Counted from the stretch's first letter, positions 46,487 to 59,010 are shown. The stretch: DNA of 64,000 nt from Isoetes taiwanensis (GCA_021234155.1 JAJEKV010000014.1:19731513-19795512); one strand, 5' to 3'. Numbers and translations: made by a program. The notes: generated from the letters alone by a model not told the origin.

Positions 46487-46788
46487 CTTGCTGAACTACA
46501 ATTCATAATGTACACTGCTAAGTTTTATGAATTTTGCCTGCACATAAAGTAGCAAGAGAAAAAACGTTTTGAGAGAATTTGCAATGTTTAACTCCTACCA
46601 TCTCTTGTGTAACAATTTGGCGGCCATCCCAACTGGACAAATAAGGAATTTATCGTTGCATTGCATATCTCAAGGAGCATCAAATGGCGTCTGTATGATT
46701 AATATCAACCCAAGTTAATTAGCACCTTGAATAGTCACTGACATGCCAAAAACAGATGTTCCAGGATCAATCAACTATTGGTATCATA

Positions 46789-46950
46789 GTTACCGGGAAC
46801 ACCGTTCCGAACGTATTCCCGTTCCGGAACGTGTTCCCTAGGGTTCTACGTTCCCAAAACGCCAAGTTCTAGTTCCGAACGGTTTGTTACCGGGAACACC
46901 GTTCCGAATGCCGTTCCCGTCTTTGGGAACGGCGTTCCTAGTAAGTTCCC
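46789..46950. repeat. GGGAACACCGTTCCGAA palindromic repeat
   Basis: GTTACCGGGAACACCGTTCC occurs at 46789 and 46886 (period 97). Between and after are many GGGAAC/GTTCCC and CGTTCCGGAACG palindromes. Non-coding. Confidence 0.75.
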
Positions 46951-48267
46951 AAAAAAAAGTAAGAAAATCAATGGTTTATAGTTCATTTTTTCTCCTTCTT
47001 TGCTTCTTTTTTTTGTAGGAAGGAATGGTGCAACTGGCAATGGCTCTTTGTTCAGTGTTTTTCATAAACACACACATAAAGTGCTCTATAGCGGACTGCA
47101 CAAATGTTTCGTGACTGTCTCTCTCTTGTTTGTTGTTTAATTTACGTTCCTCCTCTGTTGTACCTCTCGATTTGCGATCTCATTTATAATCTATCCATTT
47201 TGCATTTTGATGATGGGAATTTCGATTCATTTTCCCAGCTCAGTCAGAGGGACTGCATTGGAGGAAGCCATATATTGAAGAACGACTTGTGGGAGACTCT
47301 AAGCGGTAAAAGAGAAGTAGGTTTAAGAGCATTAAGGGGCGTTAAAGATTTGAGAAAACTTGCTACAGAACTGTAGAATTTATTTTTTGATAGAGATTTG
47401 TAGTGCTGCATTGTAAATATTAAGTGGCACTATTGATTTTGAGAAACGTTATCTCTAAGGGGAGGGAAATATTGCAACAGGCATTTTTTTTAGTTTGTCA
47501 AAGGCCTCAATGCTAAGCTTAACTTCCCTATCTTGCTTATTTTAGACTTCTATTGTGTTAGAATTATAGATGTAATACTATGTTTTAAGTCTTGAATATA
47601 ATGTTATATAAAAAATTAAGCATCTACAGAGTGGTTTAATATGTTTCCATCTTCAAAGCGGCCTCTATGAGTCATTTTTAAATTCTAAGTGTTTCGATAA
47701 AGAAGGACTTGACTATGATAGGCCAAAAATACCCTGTTGCTTCACATCCACGTTGTTCCAATCAAGATTCAAAAACAAGCCAGAGTAGATTCAAGAATGC
47801 ATTAACAAATTACCAGAGGAAGATGCCATACCTAGATATTTATGATGGCAAGGTCGAAAAGAAAAAGCTGAGCAAGTTACGTCAAAAGCAAAGAGAGGAT
47901 GTAGGCAAGGATATGTCAAAATAGCAAAAATGGTATATATGCAAAAAAGGGACATGCAAAGAAACAAAACATGTTATCACCTAGATGATAATGGGTCCGT
48001 GTAACATTGAGCGTAGTGTCAAACAATGGCCGAACATATGTTTTAGGCTCTGTAAGAGCAACCCCACATATCAGAATGTGCAAAGGGATATATTTGCTTC
48101 AAGGATAACAAGAATTGAACCCTAAGATATGGGATGCCTCGTGCAGGTCTTGAGTGGACCGCAATCAAACCAGAAGGACTTATTTGACTTATTTTAGCAC
48201 CCTCTAGGTTGAATTGGAGCAAAACAATGAGGTGTAGCTTATTTAGGTGCCTTTTCATAGCAGCAGT
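46951..48267. other. region without a supportable gene
   Basis: A 90-codon frame at 47104-47376 and a basic 71-codon frame at 47709-47924 lack recognisable motifs. Confidence 0.35.
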
Positions 48268-48594
48268 GCCTTTTGTTAGGGTGTCCCTTAAAAAGTATTA
48301 TTTAGTGACTAAAAAGGTACCTAAAAAGGTAGCCAGGACTGGGTACTGGGTACCTATATAATATATCAATATAAGGCATGTTTTAGAACTTTTTATATAT
48401 ATATTGGTCTTAGATAGCATTATCTTTATCTTAACTTTGAATATTACCATGTCCTTGACTTTTATTTTGGATTTTTGTATTAGTTTTAATGAAAAGAAAA
48501 ATGAGAAAGTACCCAGTTCTGAAGTACCTAGTATATGTACTTTTGCAGGTTCCAAAAGTGGTACACCCTAACATGCTTTTACCCGGAAAATTAT
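48268..48594. mobile_element. MITE with AAGCATGCTAGGGTGTACCA ends, copy 2
   Basis: The right end (GTGGTACACCCTAACATGCT) and internal GTACCCAG / GGTACTGGGTACC motifs match copy 1 at 44435-44768. The left end is more decayed (TTGTTAGGGTGTCCC). Confidence 0.75.
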
Positions 48595-49172
48595 TGACAA
48601 AGAAAATGGATAATTGTTTCCTAAAGGCCTCTATCTAGTAAAGAGCTGGTTGTGTTGAGTTGGACATGATAGGTCATTTTCGTTAGCAGAATGCGGGAGT
48701 ATCGAGCTTATGGGAGCTCAAAGACATCACTTAGTTGCAAGGAGTTAACGATTAAATAAACCAAAGCTGTGATGTTCACCTGTCATAGGTAACGGCTCCT
48801 CCATATACGTCGAGGGACTTCCGCCTGCGATGGCACATCGTAGCATGAGCTCTCTGTCTGACTCGTACTTGAGCAAATAAAAAAGATGTTGTTTAAAGGA
48901 ATAATCAAGCCTTATTCAGCAGCATGGACAGCAATACAAACAACAGCTCTGCGACTGAATGTCCTATTCGCTGGATTAGCTTAATTGTGGTACATATATA
49001 TTTGAAATAGTTTGCTTTTTCCTTAGACAGAGATTACCTAGGGTTTTTGACGAGCCACCTAGAAAGGATCATCGAGACTAAGAAGTCCTTCGCTTCTGTA
49101 TCCGACAATTTGTTTGTCATGTATGGCTTGAAGATAAATGAACTACCAATCAGAAATCAGAACTTGACGTGT
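48595..49172. other. spacer
   Basis: Nothing recognised. Confidence 0.4.
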
Positions 49173-49528
49173 CCAGTCAGCAAAACTGTTATATCTAACT
49201 CACGGGATCACATTTTCTAGCATAACTTTTGATAGAAAAGTCCAAATGAGCTCTTGTTTAGCGCAATAAATAGATCTCATTGAGATCTTTCCAATCTTGG
49301 GTGCTTTGCACATATTGTAACCACTTATGATTGTTAAAACTCTAAAAAACATTGTTTTTAACATTTTTTACTATCCTACGGGGGCTAAAAGATATGCAAA
49401 CCACCTAAGGTTGAAAAGTTCTCAGTGAGATCTATCTATTGCACCAAACAAAATCTCATTTCAACATTTCTATCAACAGTTATACTAGAAAATGTGACCC
49501 AGTGAGTTATAATTGTTTTGCTGACTGG
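49173..49528. mobile_element. fold-back element with ~140-bp inverted repeats
   Basis: 49173-49315 and 49391-49528 are imperfect reverse complements along their whole length, starting CCAGTCAGCAAAAC and including TCACATTTTCTAG, AGATCTCA-TGAGA and GTGCTTTGCACATA. The 75-bp centre is AT-rich. No protein is encoded, so this is a fold-back or long-TIR MITE. Confidence 0.88.
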
Positions 49529-51309
49529 AGTCTTCGGCAGTTCATATAGCTTAGTCAGCAGTTCTTAGAAAGCCCTTTTATGATCTCAAAAAATTCCTAA
49601 TGATTGGTATCAAAGCAAGGTTCCATTTTCTTTAGGAATTATGGGATATAGACTCATAATTTTGAATTCTAGAATCCAGGTAGACTAATTTAGGAATTTA
49701 AGAAATGCAGATACCTCCAGTCCACTAGCTAAGAATTCTGTTCTTGAACTAACTCATGCTTTTGACAAAGTAGACTTATCCAGTAAATTAAAAAGAGTCG
49801 AGGACTTTGTAGCAAAGATTTTTCAGGTTTAACTTTTATTGCTATAAGATTGATTTGTGATAATTGAAGCATTGTAGGTCATTTGTTCTAAGTAAGAGAA
49901 TGCAGGAGCATATCGAAAGGCCACATTAAGTTAATTTGGGATGGAATAACAGAGAAGAAAGAAAGAAAAGACGGCATGAAGTTGCCAAGTAGAAGATACA
50001 AAGAAGTAAAACGTTATTCTTCATAGATGCATAGCAGAGACAAAGACAGGTCTGCTTTGCATACAACCCAATTAACGTAAAGGAAAACTACTGCAATAAA
50101 TTCAACTGCGAATTTCAAGGACACATCATAAACAATTTTGTAGGATCATCAACGAATCATTTTAAGACACCTCCGGCCTTAATTCCTGCTTCAAGAATAT
50201 TAGATCAGCCAGGCTTCTTCAATACACAGCTACTACATTTTGTTTCTATTCTATTATGTTATAAGCCATATGCCTTATTTGCAGGTTTCCAAAATTTCAA
50301 AAAAATTCTATAAGCCAATCCCTGGAGCCTAAACCTTAAATTCAGAATTGTTGCTAGATTTTAGTATCTAGAGGTTTTGTTAAATTGCCTTTTTCCTAAG
50401 CCTTTCACATATTTGGTTTGTTGCTGGAGCATGTTCATCCTAAGCTGAATCGTCTACCTCTTTAGGAATTGGTGACTTTACCCACAACCAACATAACAAT
50501 GCATTTGCCAAATATCAAACAAATTCTCATAATTATTAAGTATACTTTGTTTGATTGCCCAAATTACAGTGATCCAATGGAATCACGTAGAGGAAAGTTT
50601 TCTCTAGCTCGGCTTTCTATGTGTATGTCGCACTATAGTGGTCGTCGATCTACTTGCACCTAACCATAGCTATATGTAAACCGTTGTGCTTGTCTATATG
50701 CCTTCCATGAGCAGGCATATGACTATCGTTGATGTTTTACATCGAGCTACATTAGTCAATCGGTCTAAAATAGCCTGAGACCACAAGATATCATTGTTCT
50801 ACATATTACTTTCGCACCTTTGTGTTATAAGACTGCATTTTAGTCCATTCAATCCAAAATACCATCTCAGCTACTCCGACGCATCGAAAAGGTTGCTACA
50901 TAACCTCTCACATCTTAAAGAGTCTTTCTATTACTGCCTTGTGGCGTGACGTTAAAATCTCTTCAGTATTAGCACCTCCGAAATTCTTATATACGTATAT
51001 AATTCGCGACCATTAGGTGTCATCTGATGGGGAGAAGGTTTGGGGCTTTGGTGTGTGCTCCATTGGTCTTGTACCACTACGTCCCTCTGCTTCATAACAT
51101 GCAAACATGCAGGCTATTTATTGTTTACAGATAATGTGGCTGCCTTCCTCATGTCTTGCCTGCAAAACAAAAAAACTCCTTCTTTACATGTATCTATTAT
51201 TACATGTTTGTGTATTGCTAGAGGCAACATGCACCATAGGCATGCATATTTCTTTAATGGGCCTTGGAGTAACCCAGATTCGATTCCTGGAGGCCTTCAA
51301 CCCTTACAT
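49529..51309. other. region without a supportable gene
   Basis: AT-rich DNA with short frames only. A tRNA-like TTCGATTCC near 51280 has no matching cloverleaf. Confidence 0.35.
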
Positions 51310-51540
51310 AGCCATTATATATCCTAATAATTGTTATATGATTTGTTTTGTCTCCGTGGACGATAAAAACAATTCTATTCTATTCTATCCTATTTGTCAT
51401 ATTATTATTATGATCATCTTAGTTAAATATGTGTTACGGTTGTTTTTTTACAAAGCTTCTTAGTAAGTACGTCTACATGCAAATATGCTATCCTTAGTGC
51501 CCGAAGGCCTTTATTAGGGCCCGAAGGGCCCAAATATTTT
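51310..51540 (+). repeat. dispersed repeat split by a retroelement insertion
   Basis: CTAATAATTGTTATATGATT…, then GTCATATTATTATTATGATC…TAGTGCCCGAAGGCC matches 58842-59010 in reverse complement, except for one 46-bp block (the insertion at 51353-51392 plus its duplicated target). Confidence 0.9.
51353..51392 (+). mobile_element. 40-bp non-LTR 3'-end insertion with 6-bp target duplication
   Basis: TCCGTGGACGATAAAAACAA followed by ATTCT units is the extreme 3' end of the window's non-LTR family. It is bounded by TTTGTC (51347-51352 and 51393-51398). The copy at about 58975-58990 has the site unoccupied with a single TTTGTC. Confidence 0.93.
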
Positions 51541-51550
51541 TTTTTTTTGC

Positions 51551-51996
51551 ACAACCAACACATCACTATTATTAACATTAACACAAACCATTGCAGCCAA
51601 CACATTTAACTTAAAATCCTCCTGAAACCCCCTTTGGTTTGGGTGCATATTCACACGGGGGGTTACTCTGGGCATCAGAGCTGTCGGATAGGCATATTTG
51701 CCCTTTATTCCTCGATCTGGACCATACATAGCAATCCTCGTTTGTGAGGTATGCCTGTACAAGTTTTTGTATACTATATATTGAGGTTTGCGAAATACTA
51801 TAAGGTTTGCGGCAATGTACTTAATGGTGTTAATTTTGTACATGTATTGTAAGTTTTTAGGGGCTCTCACTGCCCTACGTAACCCCCCGTGTGAATATGC
51901 ACCCAAACCGAAGGGGGTTTCAGGGGGATTTTAATTTAAATGTGTTGGATGTAATGGTTTGTGTTAATGTTAATGATAGTGATGCGTTGGTTGTTA
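51551..51996. mobile_element. long-TIR fold-back element, copy 2
   Basis: Inverted repeats of about 120 bp (51551-51670 and 51877-51996) run from ACAACCAACACATCACTATT to CACACGGGGGGTTAC. The centre (51671-51876) is the reverse complement of the centre of 32136-32562. The GGGCCCGAAGGGCCC palindrome at 51517 parallels that at the start of copy 1. Confidence 0.9.
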
Positions 51997-52009
51997 TATT
52001 AAAAAAAAT

Positions 52010-52040
52010 AAGGTGCTGCGCACGGCGGGTTGCCCTCTAG
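52010..52040 (-). repeat. GGGCAACCC...CTTGTT repeat, end only
   Basis: AAGGTGCTGCGCAC and GGGTTGCCCTCTAG are the inverted GC-rich end of the family at 1103-1182 and 41483-41561. Confidence 0.6.
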
Positions 52041-52285
52041 TTTCTTGAGGATGAAGTAGCCTAAATCAAACCGTGAAGTCATGTTGTCACAATCTATATT
52101 TAAATTAAAGTAGGCCCCTACCATGTTCTTACAATCAGTTTGTAGATCCTCTACATTCCTGTATAAGCCCGTTCATAAGTGCCCCTCGATTGAGTTGTGT
52201 ATGCAACTGAGCTAGCCGAACGGTCTTTGTGCAGCTAAGGACCTAGGAAGAAGCCGGAGCTACAGCAGCCACTATCGCCAGAACA

Positions 52286-52347
52286 CCGGTTAGCCGATTT
52301 CCAGAATGGCTGCCCAGGAACAGAAATGACCGCCAGTTTACAGCCAA
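52286..52347 (-). repeat. TTGGCTGTAAA…CGGCTAACCGG repeat, copy 2
   Basis: Reverse complement of 24560-24622. Confidence 0.55.
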
Positions 52348-52423
52348 TAATGGGTTTGCATGAAGACGTTTTGGATCATATATGGAATGAAGGAGGAGAT
52401 ACAAAATGCCAAAATCGGCCTGT

Positions 52424-52489
52424 AGATGCTCTGGCTAAGGATCTCGCGAATTGACCAGATGCTCTGGCTAAGGATCTCGCGAATTGACC
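52424..52489 (+). repeat. perfect 33-bp tandem duplication
   Basis: Two identical units starting AGATGCTCTGGCTAAGGATC, at 52424 and 52457. Confidence 0.95.
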
Positions 52490-52559
52490 AAACATATAGT
52501 TGAGATAACTATTGCATGCATCACATCCTAGCAAATTTCTGGATAAGTAATATCTTTTG

Positions 52560-55240
52560 GTTGTTGTTTATACGACGAGTGTGCAATTCGTAAAGTATCT
52601 AACATTTAAGACATCAAGTTCTAAAGTTGAGCCTAGTAAAGAAATGTAATGTTTGGGACTGAATTGCCCAAGATTCCCTTTAGATCACTGTAAGATTTCC
52701 AAAAAATCCACAAAAAGTTCGTATAGTATTTAAGTAATTTGTTATATGGAAGTGTGTTTAGTTCGTATTTTAAATCTTCGAAAATTTAAAAGTCAAATTT
52801 CAAGATTCGTCGTGATTCTATCAAGATTTACTTGGAGTCTCCAATATGCCTGTGCAAATACTGTGCAGCTCATACCGTATCTAGTTCAAGCTTGCAATTA
52901 AGGAGACAATTCCCTGATGGCATTTTCTCCTACCATATGAATAGTGAGCAGTTTGTATGGTCTTTAGATCGAGCTTCAAATTTGGCAAATGTAAACATTG
53001 AGGCACCAAGTTATAGGTAGAACACTGCATGTACATTGATCTTTCACTTTGGAAAAAGTAAACGTCGAGGCATTAACTTCTAGATAGATTATGGTTGTAA
53101 ACATGTTGCATGTTCAATATGTGAAATCTTATTTAGTTTAACCAAATTTATAAGAACAGAATAGAATGATTTTTTATCATTCACGGAGACCAATCGGCCC
53201 ATGGGACCCAATGAAAGTGACGTGGTATGTAGAGACAATCTACTTCAAATTATATGCTTTGAGAATTGCTATGCTCTAATAAGTAGAAAATTGCACATAT
53301 GTAACGTTAACCTTATCTCTAATTAAGGAAACATTGGAATAGATTTTTAGCAAGCCACTTTGGCACAACATACAACGTTTGTTAAGTTAGCCTAGCCGCA
53401 TAAGTAGTGCAAAAATAGACAGCTTTTCGACTGAATACACAGCTTTCTCGTGAATTTTATTTTTGATACACATTAATACATTTTTAATTTCTCAAGGGTT
53501 GGCTTTAATTTTATTAAAGAAGTATGATCCACCTTTGACCAGAGCCCATCAAAAATGCTCTTTTCAACCTCTCAAAACAAACAGTGTATTACTATTGGAA
53601 AGCAATCAATATGCACATAGTATTTCTATTTCTGTTAAAGGCTATCTGCCAAAGACGATGAAGTCAAGGGTGTCTAACAAAGACAATATGCTATCCTCAA
53701 ACCTTTAAACAACATATAAAGTCCATTGGATCTTGACCGACATGTGTGTATGAGGCAACATTTAGGAAAGAAAGCATGCACTACGTCAAAGTCCAAATCA
53801 AACCAAAATATCTCATATATAATATGCAACGCTCCTATAACCACAAAGGCCAGGAAATAAAGGATGCAAGATAGTTGGCACAAACTTATGATGCCTAGTT
53901 CGAGTCTTAAATTCGATAATTTCAAGTTGTTATGAAGGTTCACAAAGATTTCAGTAGATTGCTTAATATTCTTTTCCCCTAGAATCTTGAAGATTGTCTT
54001 GGACCCATAGATTCCCCTGTAGTTTGTATGGTTCTATTTCGAGCTTCAAATTTAATATATTTAAAAATTATATGAAGATACCTTAGAGATTCTCTAAGAC
54101 TATATTAAGTTTTCTCTAGATTCTTCAAGATTCTTTTCGTCAGTTTTGGGACGAAGGTTGTTATTCTCAAGATCCCTATTTCTCTTATGCTCGCATTGCG
54201 AGTCAACGTGAAACTTAAAAGACAATGGATGCGAATGGGTGCACTTCTTATGGTGTCTACTCCGAGCTTTAAATTAATTATATGAAGGTTGTCCTGGATT
54301 GCTTAAGATTATACGTGGATTCTCCCCTAGATTCCCTAGGATGGCATAAGGAACTCCCAAGGTTTCGAATATATGAAAAGCAATTTCCCTAGATATAATA
54401 TGGTTTGGGCTTTAGGTTTGGGAAAATTATATATTAAGATGTGAAGAAATATACAAAATTTATCTCTAAATGGAACTTGTATGATTTCTGACGTGTAGAG
54501 ACATGACAATCTCCAACTTTTTTAAAACAGTGTTTAAATATTCCGGTAAATTCTCAAAGACTTTATGATCGTTCTCTTCGATTCCCTAGAATCCCAAAAA
54601 TTTACTGAGATTCGTATAGATTACGATGCAGTTTGCATGGTATCTATTCAACCTTCAAATTTGATATATTTAAAAAATTGTATGAAGTTCCTTTCAATCT
54701 GTAAATTCGAACGATCTAAAAATTGTATGAAGATTGTCATGGATTGCTTAAAATCATAGATGGACTCTCCAAGGTTCCATAAGTTCTATAATTCTTCTTG
54801 ATTACCGAAGATTGTTTAGTGTTTTCTTAATACGAGATCCTCCTAAGATTCTTCGCGAAGAACCATCTAGATTTCATAAGAATCTGTCAAGATTCTCTTA
54901 TCTTTTCTAGGAACTCCTATAGAGTTGTATGATTTGTAATAGCTAGAAATATAATCTCCACCAAATATAAAGTAGTGTGATATATACACACAATCTCGAA
55001 CTTTATTAAAAATCAAGATGTGAACAAATATATGAAATCCTTATATGCAAATTGAAAGATTTCTAAATGCAAATTGAAAGATTTGTATCGAAGTGTGTGC
55101 AATTCGTATAGTATCTAGTTCCAGCTTTAAGTCTTCGAAGATTCAAAAATTTAGACATCAAGTTCTAAGTTGAGGCTAGGTAGGAAAGGTAATGTTTGGG
55201 ATTGGTTGAGGCTAGCAAGATTGGTGACCTATGAATACCA
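52560..55240. repeat. zone of degenerate short repeats
   Basis: Blocks such as GTGTGCAATTCGTA-AGTATC, GACATCAAGTTCTAA and AATGTTTGGGA are shared by 52570-52670 and 55086-55200. Between them, variants of CGAGCTTCAAATTT and TAGATTC-TC-AAGATTC recur many times. No gene is visible. Confidence 0.5.
53155..53220 (-). mobile_element. non-LTR retrotransposon 3'-end stub
   Basis: On the minus strand it reads GGGTCCCATGGGCCGATTGG, TCTCCGTGAATGATAAAAAA and a short ATTCT tail. It is a severely 5'-truncated copy of the main family. Confidence 0.85.
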
Positions 55241-58204
55241 TTAAACCTCATGGAACTCAAACCCTAGCAAGTTAGGCGACCTATGAGTTCCAACAATTGA
55301 TATGCGATTTAGAATTGTTAAAATCTTCAACAATGTCATTGCATTTTGCATAGCTTGTTTTTGCATTAAAAAAGCATAGTGTAATGTTGAAATTCTTGCA
55401 GATTATTGACCATTTAAAAAATTATAAACATCATTGCTAAATTCTAAACAACATTGCTTCGACAACTAGCGTCGTATCCCAAGAGTGGCAACCACACGTT
55501 GGACTCCAAGAGTGTGAGGGACTGGTAAAAATCTGCAATGCATGTGAAAAAAAGGCTTTCATAGATTGCCACAATGCCAACTTGTTTTTCTTTTGTTGTT
55601 CGAATTATACCTTCTACTAACTATGCAAAAACGAATCCCCAATCCTTATATTGACAATCAAGTTTAAGATAGAATCATAAAAGTCTAAACAACATGGAAA
55701 TTACAGGGAACACAAGTTGTAACGATGGGAAATAACAATGTTATTTAAAAAGAAATAAACAATTAAAACATATTCTTAAAATGAGACTTCTTATAAGGAT
55801 GTGCCACACATACTGTGCATCTTGATTTCCCATTGAAAAACAAAAAGCACTTTGACGTCAAAATCGAAATGCTCGAAAAATAGCCTTCTGCACAACAATT
55901 TGAATGGTAATTCAATTTCAGGCTTTAAATAAAACTTGGAATAGTCTATCCAAGTTTTACCATTTTATATTCTTCTGAAGTTGTAACTGGGTCCACTCTA
56001 CCCTATCTGAAGTATCCCAGGCCTTAAGACGTGGATGCAAAATACAGACAACATCGAAGATAAGATAGATATCTTTGCATATCATGGAGCTCAATCATGG
56101 AACCCTATCCGAATGTGCTGAACAAAGATGGATGATGCATGATTGCGATTGCAAGGTGCTGGAACAACTCAAATATGACACGGCAGGGGATGCCTGCAAA
56201 TATATTGTAATTTGTATCAACAGTTATTCAAGCATGTTTAAGCCAAATTAATAACTAAATTAAATGAATTGGATACCTTTCCTTCGAGAATATAGTGACG
56301 ATTCAGCATCGTCACTATATACCCTGAACAAAAGAACATCAGTAAGATTGGAGTACATAGTATAGCCAAGCCAAACTATAATATCCAGCCAGGCCAATGA
56401 AGCTACCTGCAAATAAAGGACGAAAAAAATCATGTTGATATGGTTTAGGAAGAACAGTCTCTACTTTAATTGGAGAGCAATTCATTAGACAGTTAACATG
56501 AACATCTTGAATTTGCAATGGACAACCTGAAATCAGTAAAACTTCTTAGCTTTATAGATTATCCTAATGAAGGGACTGCGAAAATTGATAAAATTCCAGC
56601 TTTTAGACGAACGTTGTGAGGCAAAAAGCCATCATGGTTCACTTGAAAGCCCCTGAATTCTCTATTTGTATCATAGAGAACTTAAAGAATATTGGAATAC
56701 ATAGTTCCCCAGTTAAAAGCATACATGAAACTATGACAGAGAACTTAAAAAACATAGGATGCCGATATAAAATCACCGCTATAAAATTACATTTAAAAAG
56801 AATTTTTGTAATTATTTCATACCATTAGTGTCGTCAATAGAACAATGCTTTGTTCTTGGCATTTTCATGTGCTCTAGCATATGAAGCTCAGCAATATTAA
56901 CCATTCAATAACATACTGATAACGCATTTCATCCTCTTCACTTCTGAGAAAGGCAAGTGCAAAGCTTAAGGCCAGAGTGGACATTTTAAGAACTAGAGAA
57001 GAACTTGCACAAGTAGCAGAGTAGTCGAAATTGCACGAAAATAGCTAGGACTAACCTTTGTTCAAGAAACTTGGTTGCCTCAAGAAATTATTTGGGCTTG
57101 CCAAGCCGACTTCTATTAAGAAATTTTAAGCTCGGGGCATTTCTCCTATGCATTTATTGCCTAAGACTACACATTGAAATTGAAGCTTGCAAGGCCTTCT
57201 ATTTGCAACGCATACCTCGACATCAGACCATCGAGTTGAATGCTATGCACCAAACAAGAATAAACAATGCACACAATGGTCCTAGTGCTACTAAAAGTGG
57301 TAACCATACAAATTCAGGTCATCTGTGAAGGTAAAATAATCTAATTCTCACACATACTTTAAATAGATTGTTATTTGTCTACACACATTCCACGAATCCG
57401 CCAATCGAAAGCGGTATAGATAGGACACATTAACATAAAGTATATCAAAACATAAGGTAAATCAAAGGAATACGAACCTTAATGGTGGTCTAGAATCTCA
57501 CTTACGACAATGACAAAGGAAATTGATCGAACAAATAGATAATTTGGTTGGCTTTATAAGTTGATAACAGTCTTGCTCAAGAACAAATCAAATCTTTCGA
57601 CCCAAGCACAAAAAATGCCCCTGCTATCTTAACTTGCATCTTAACTTGCGTAAGAATGGGCTAAAGGAATGTAGGGACTTTTCATTATGCTACAATCGAG
57701 ACACATGAAAACCAAGTTTTCATTATCTATGCTTACATTTAATCGTGTGGATTTGCGTTCTTAAATATCAAAAACAATTTCCTGAGCCTTTGCATCTCAT
57801 AATGCAATACACCAATCCGAAGTTTCTATGCGATAGTAGCATTACGTTTACCGAATTTTGCATTATGTAAAGGCAAAAGAGACTCCATACAAAATAAAGC
57901 CCCGAAATTGTAAGAAATCATTATGAACCAAATGCAATCACCTAATGGGAATAAGTCCATCCATATTACCATCTGATGATCGAGCCCGCCCAAAGCAAAA
58001 AATATTGACGACTCCACGAGATGCCTGAGCTCCTTTTGCAGGTGCAGAGCAAGAAAACATGGGTTCTTTCTTGCAGGACGTTTCTGGCAGGACAAACAGC
58101 CACTCTTCTGCACGCAGCTGCAAACATGCCCATCCTTGGATTTAGGGTTTACATAAAACGCATTTGTAAAGCACCTAATAAAAGTAATTCAATTAGACAA
58201 ACCT
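55241..58204. other. long region without a supportable gene
   Basis: Frames at 57071-57328 (+) and 57826-58113 (-) are open, but no family is recognised. The latter may hold decayed sequence linked to the kinase exon at 58205. Confidence 0.3.
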
Positions 58205-58330
58205 AGCTCCATTTTTGAAAGGGCATGGACATGTCGATGGGTTTTTTTGCCTGTGACTAATTTTGACAGAACCACCCCAAATGCATAAACATCCCTTGAA
58301 TCTGCAAGCTGCCAATCCAAAATCTTAAGG
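58205..58330 (-). pseudogene. receptor-like protein kinase exon fragment
   Basis: The minus-strand frame reads LADSRDVYAFGVVLSKLVTG then KKTHRHVHALSKME. ‘D-V-Y-x-F-G-V-V-L-x-x-L-V-T-G-K’ is kinase subdomain IX of plant receptor-like kinases (F helix with invariant Asp). No ATP loop, HRD or DFG motif was found nearby, so it is a stray exon or a very decayed gene. Confidence 0.6.
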
Positions 58331-58756
58331 CTATAAAAAATATAGAAAATCTGAGCAAAACTTGGATGGAAAACCTTGAAGCAGGAACGCGTGCAATCAA
58401 ATCGACTGTATAAAAGCTTGATTCAGCAATACAGGGTCACGAAATTTTCAGAGCCATATTTGGGAAAAAATGATTGTTCTTGATGATGCAGAGCCTGAAT
58501 TTGGGTCTCTAAAATCCAAGGCCAAATGCCAATAAGTTTTCCAAATGGCGAAGCCCATCGGGTAGCTCCCTAGATGACATTACCGATGCCACACACTGCC
58601 TCTGCTCCGATCCTTGCAACTGCGGACATAAATTCTGAAAGGAAAATCTTCGGTCTGCCCTGCCAGTTACTCGGTTGGAGCATCCTGGATCCTGGATCCA
58701 GAACGCAGGTGACCGAGAGTTTACAGCAAATAGTAGGTTTGGAGCAGTCATCAGCA

Positions 58757-59010
58757 TATCCTAGATATATTCTAGCATATACCTAGGATATGCCATAAAC
58801 CCACGTAAACAAGGGTTTGCCCCCCTAGGGGCAACCCAAAAAAATGGGCCCTTCGGGCCCTAATAAAGGCCTTCGGGCACTAAAGATAGCATATTTGCAT
58901 GTAAACTTAATTATAAGAAGCTTGGTAAAAAAAACAACCATAACACATATTTAACTAAGATGATCATAATAATAATATGACAAAACAAATCATATAACAA
59001 TTATTAGAAT
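58757..59010 (-). repeat. composite repeat with the empty site of the 51353 insertion
   Basis: 58757-58842 is the reverse complement of 24450-24545. 58842-59010 is the reverse complement of 51310-51540 without the 46-bp retroelement block. The joint carries the palindrome GGGCCCTTCGGGCCC. Confidence 0.9.

Noticed and set aside
51240-51305. Possible tRNA gene (TTCGATTCC)
   Set aside because: No acceptor stem, D-arm or anticodon stem can be formed around it.
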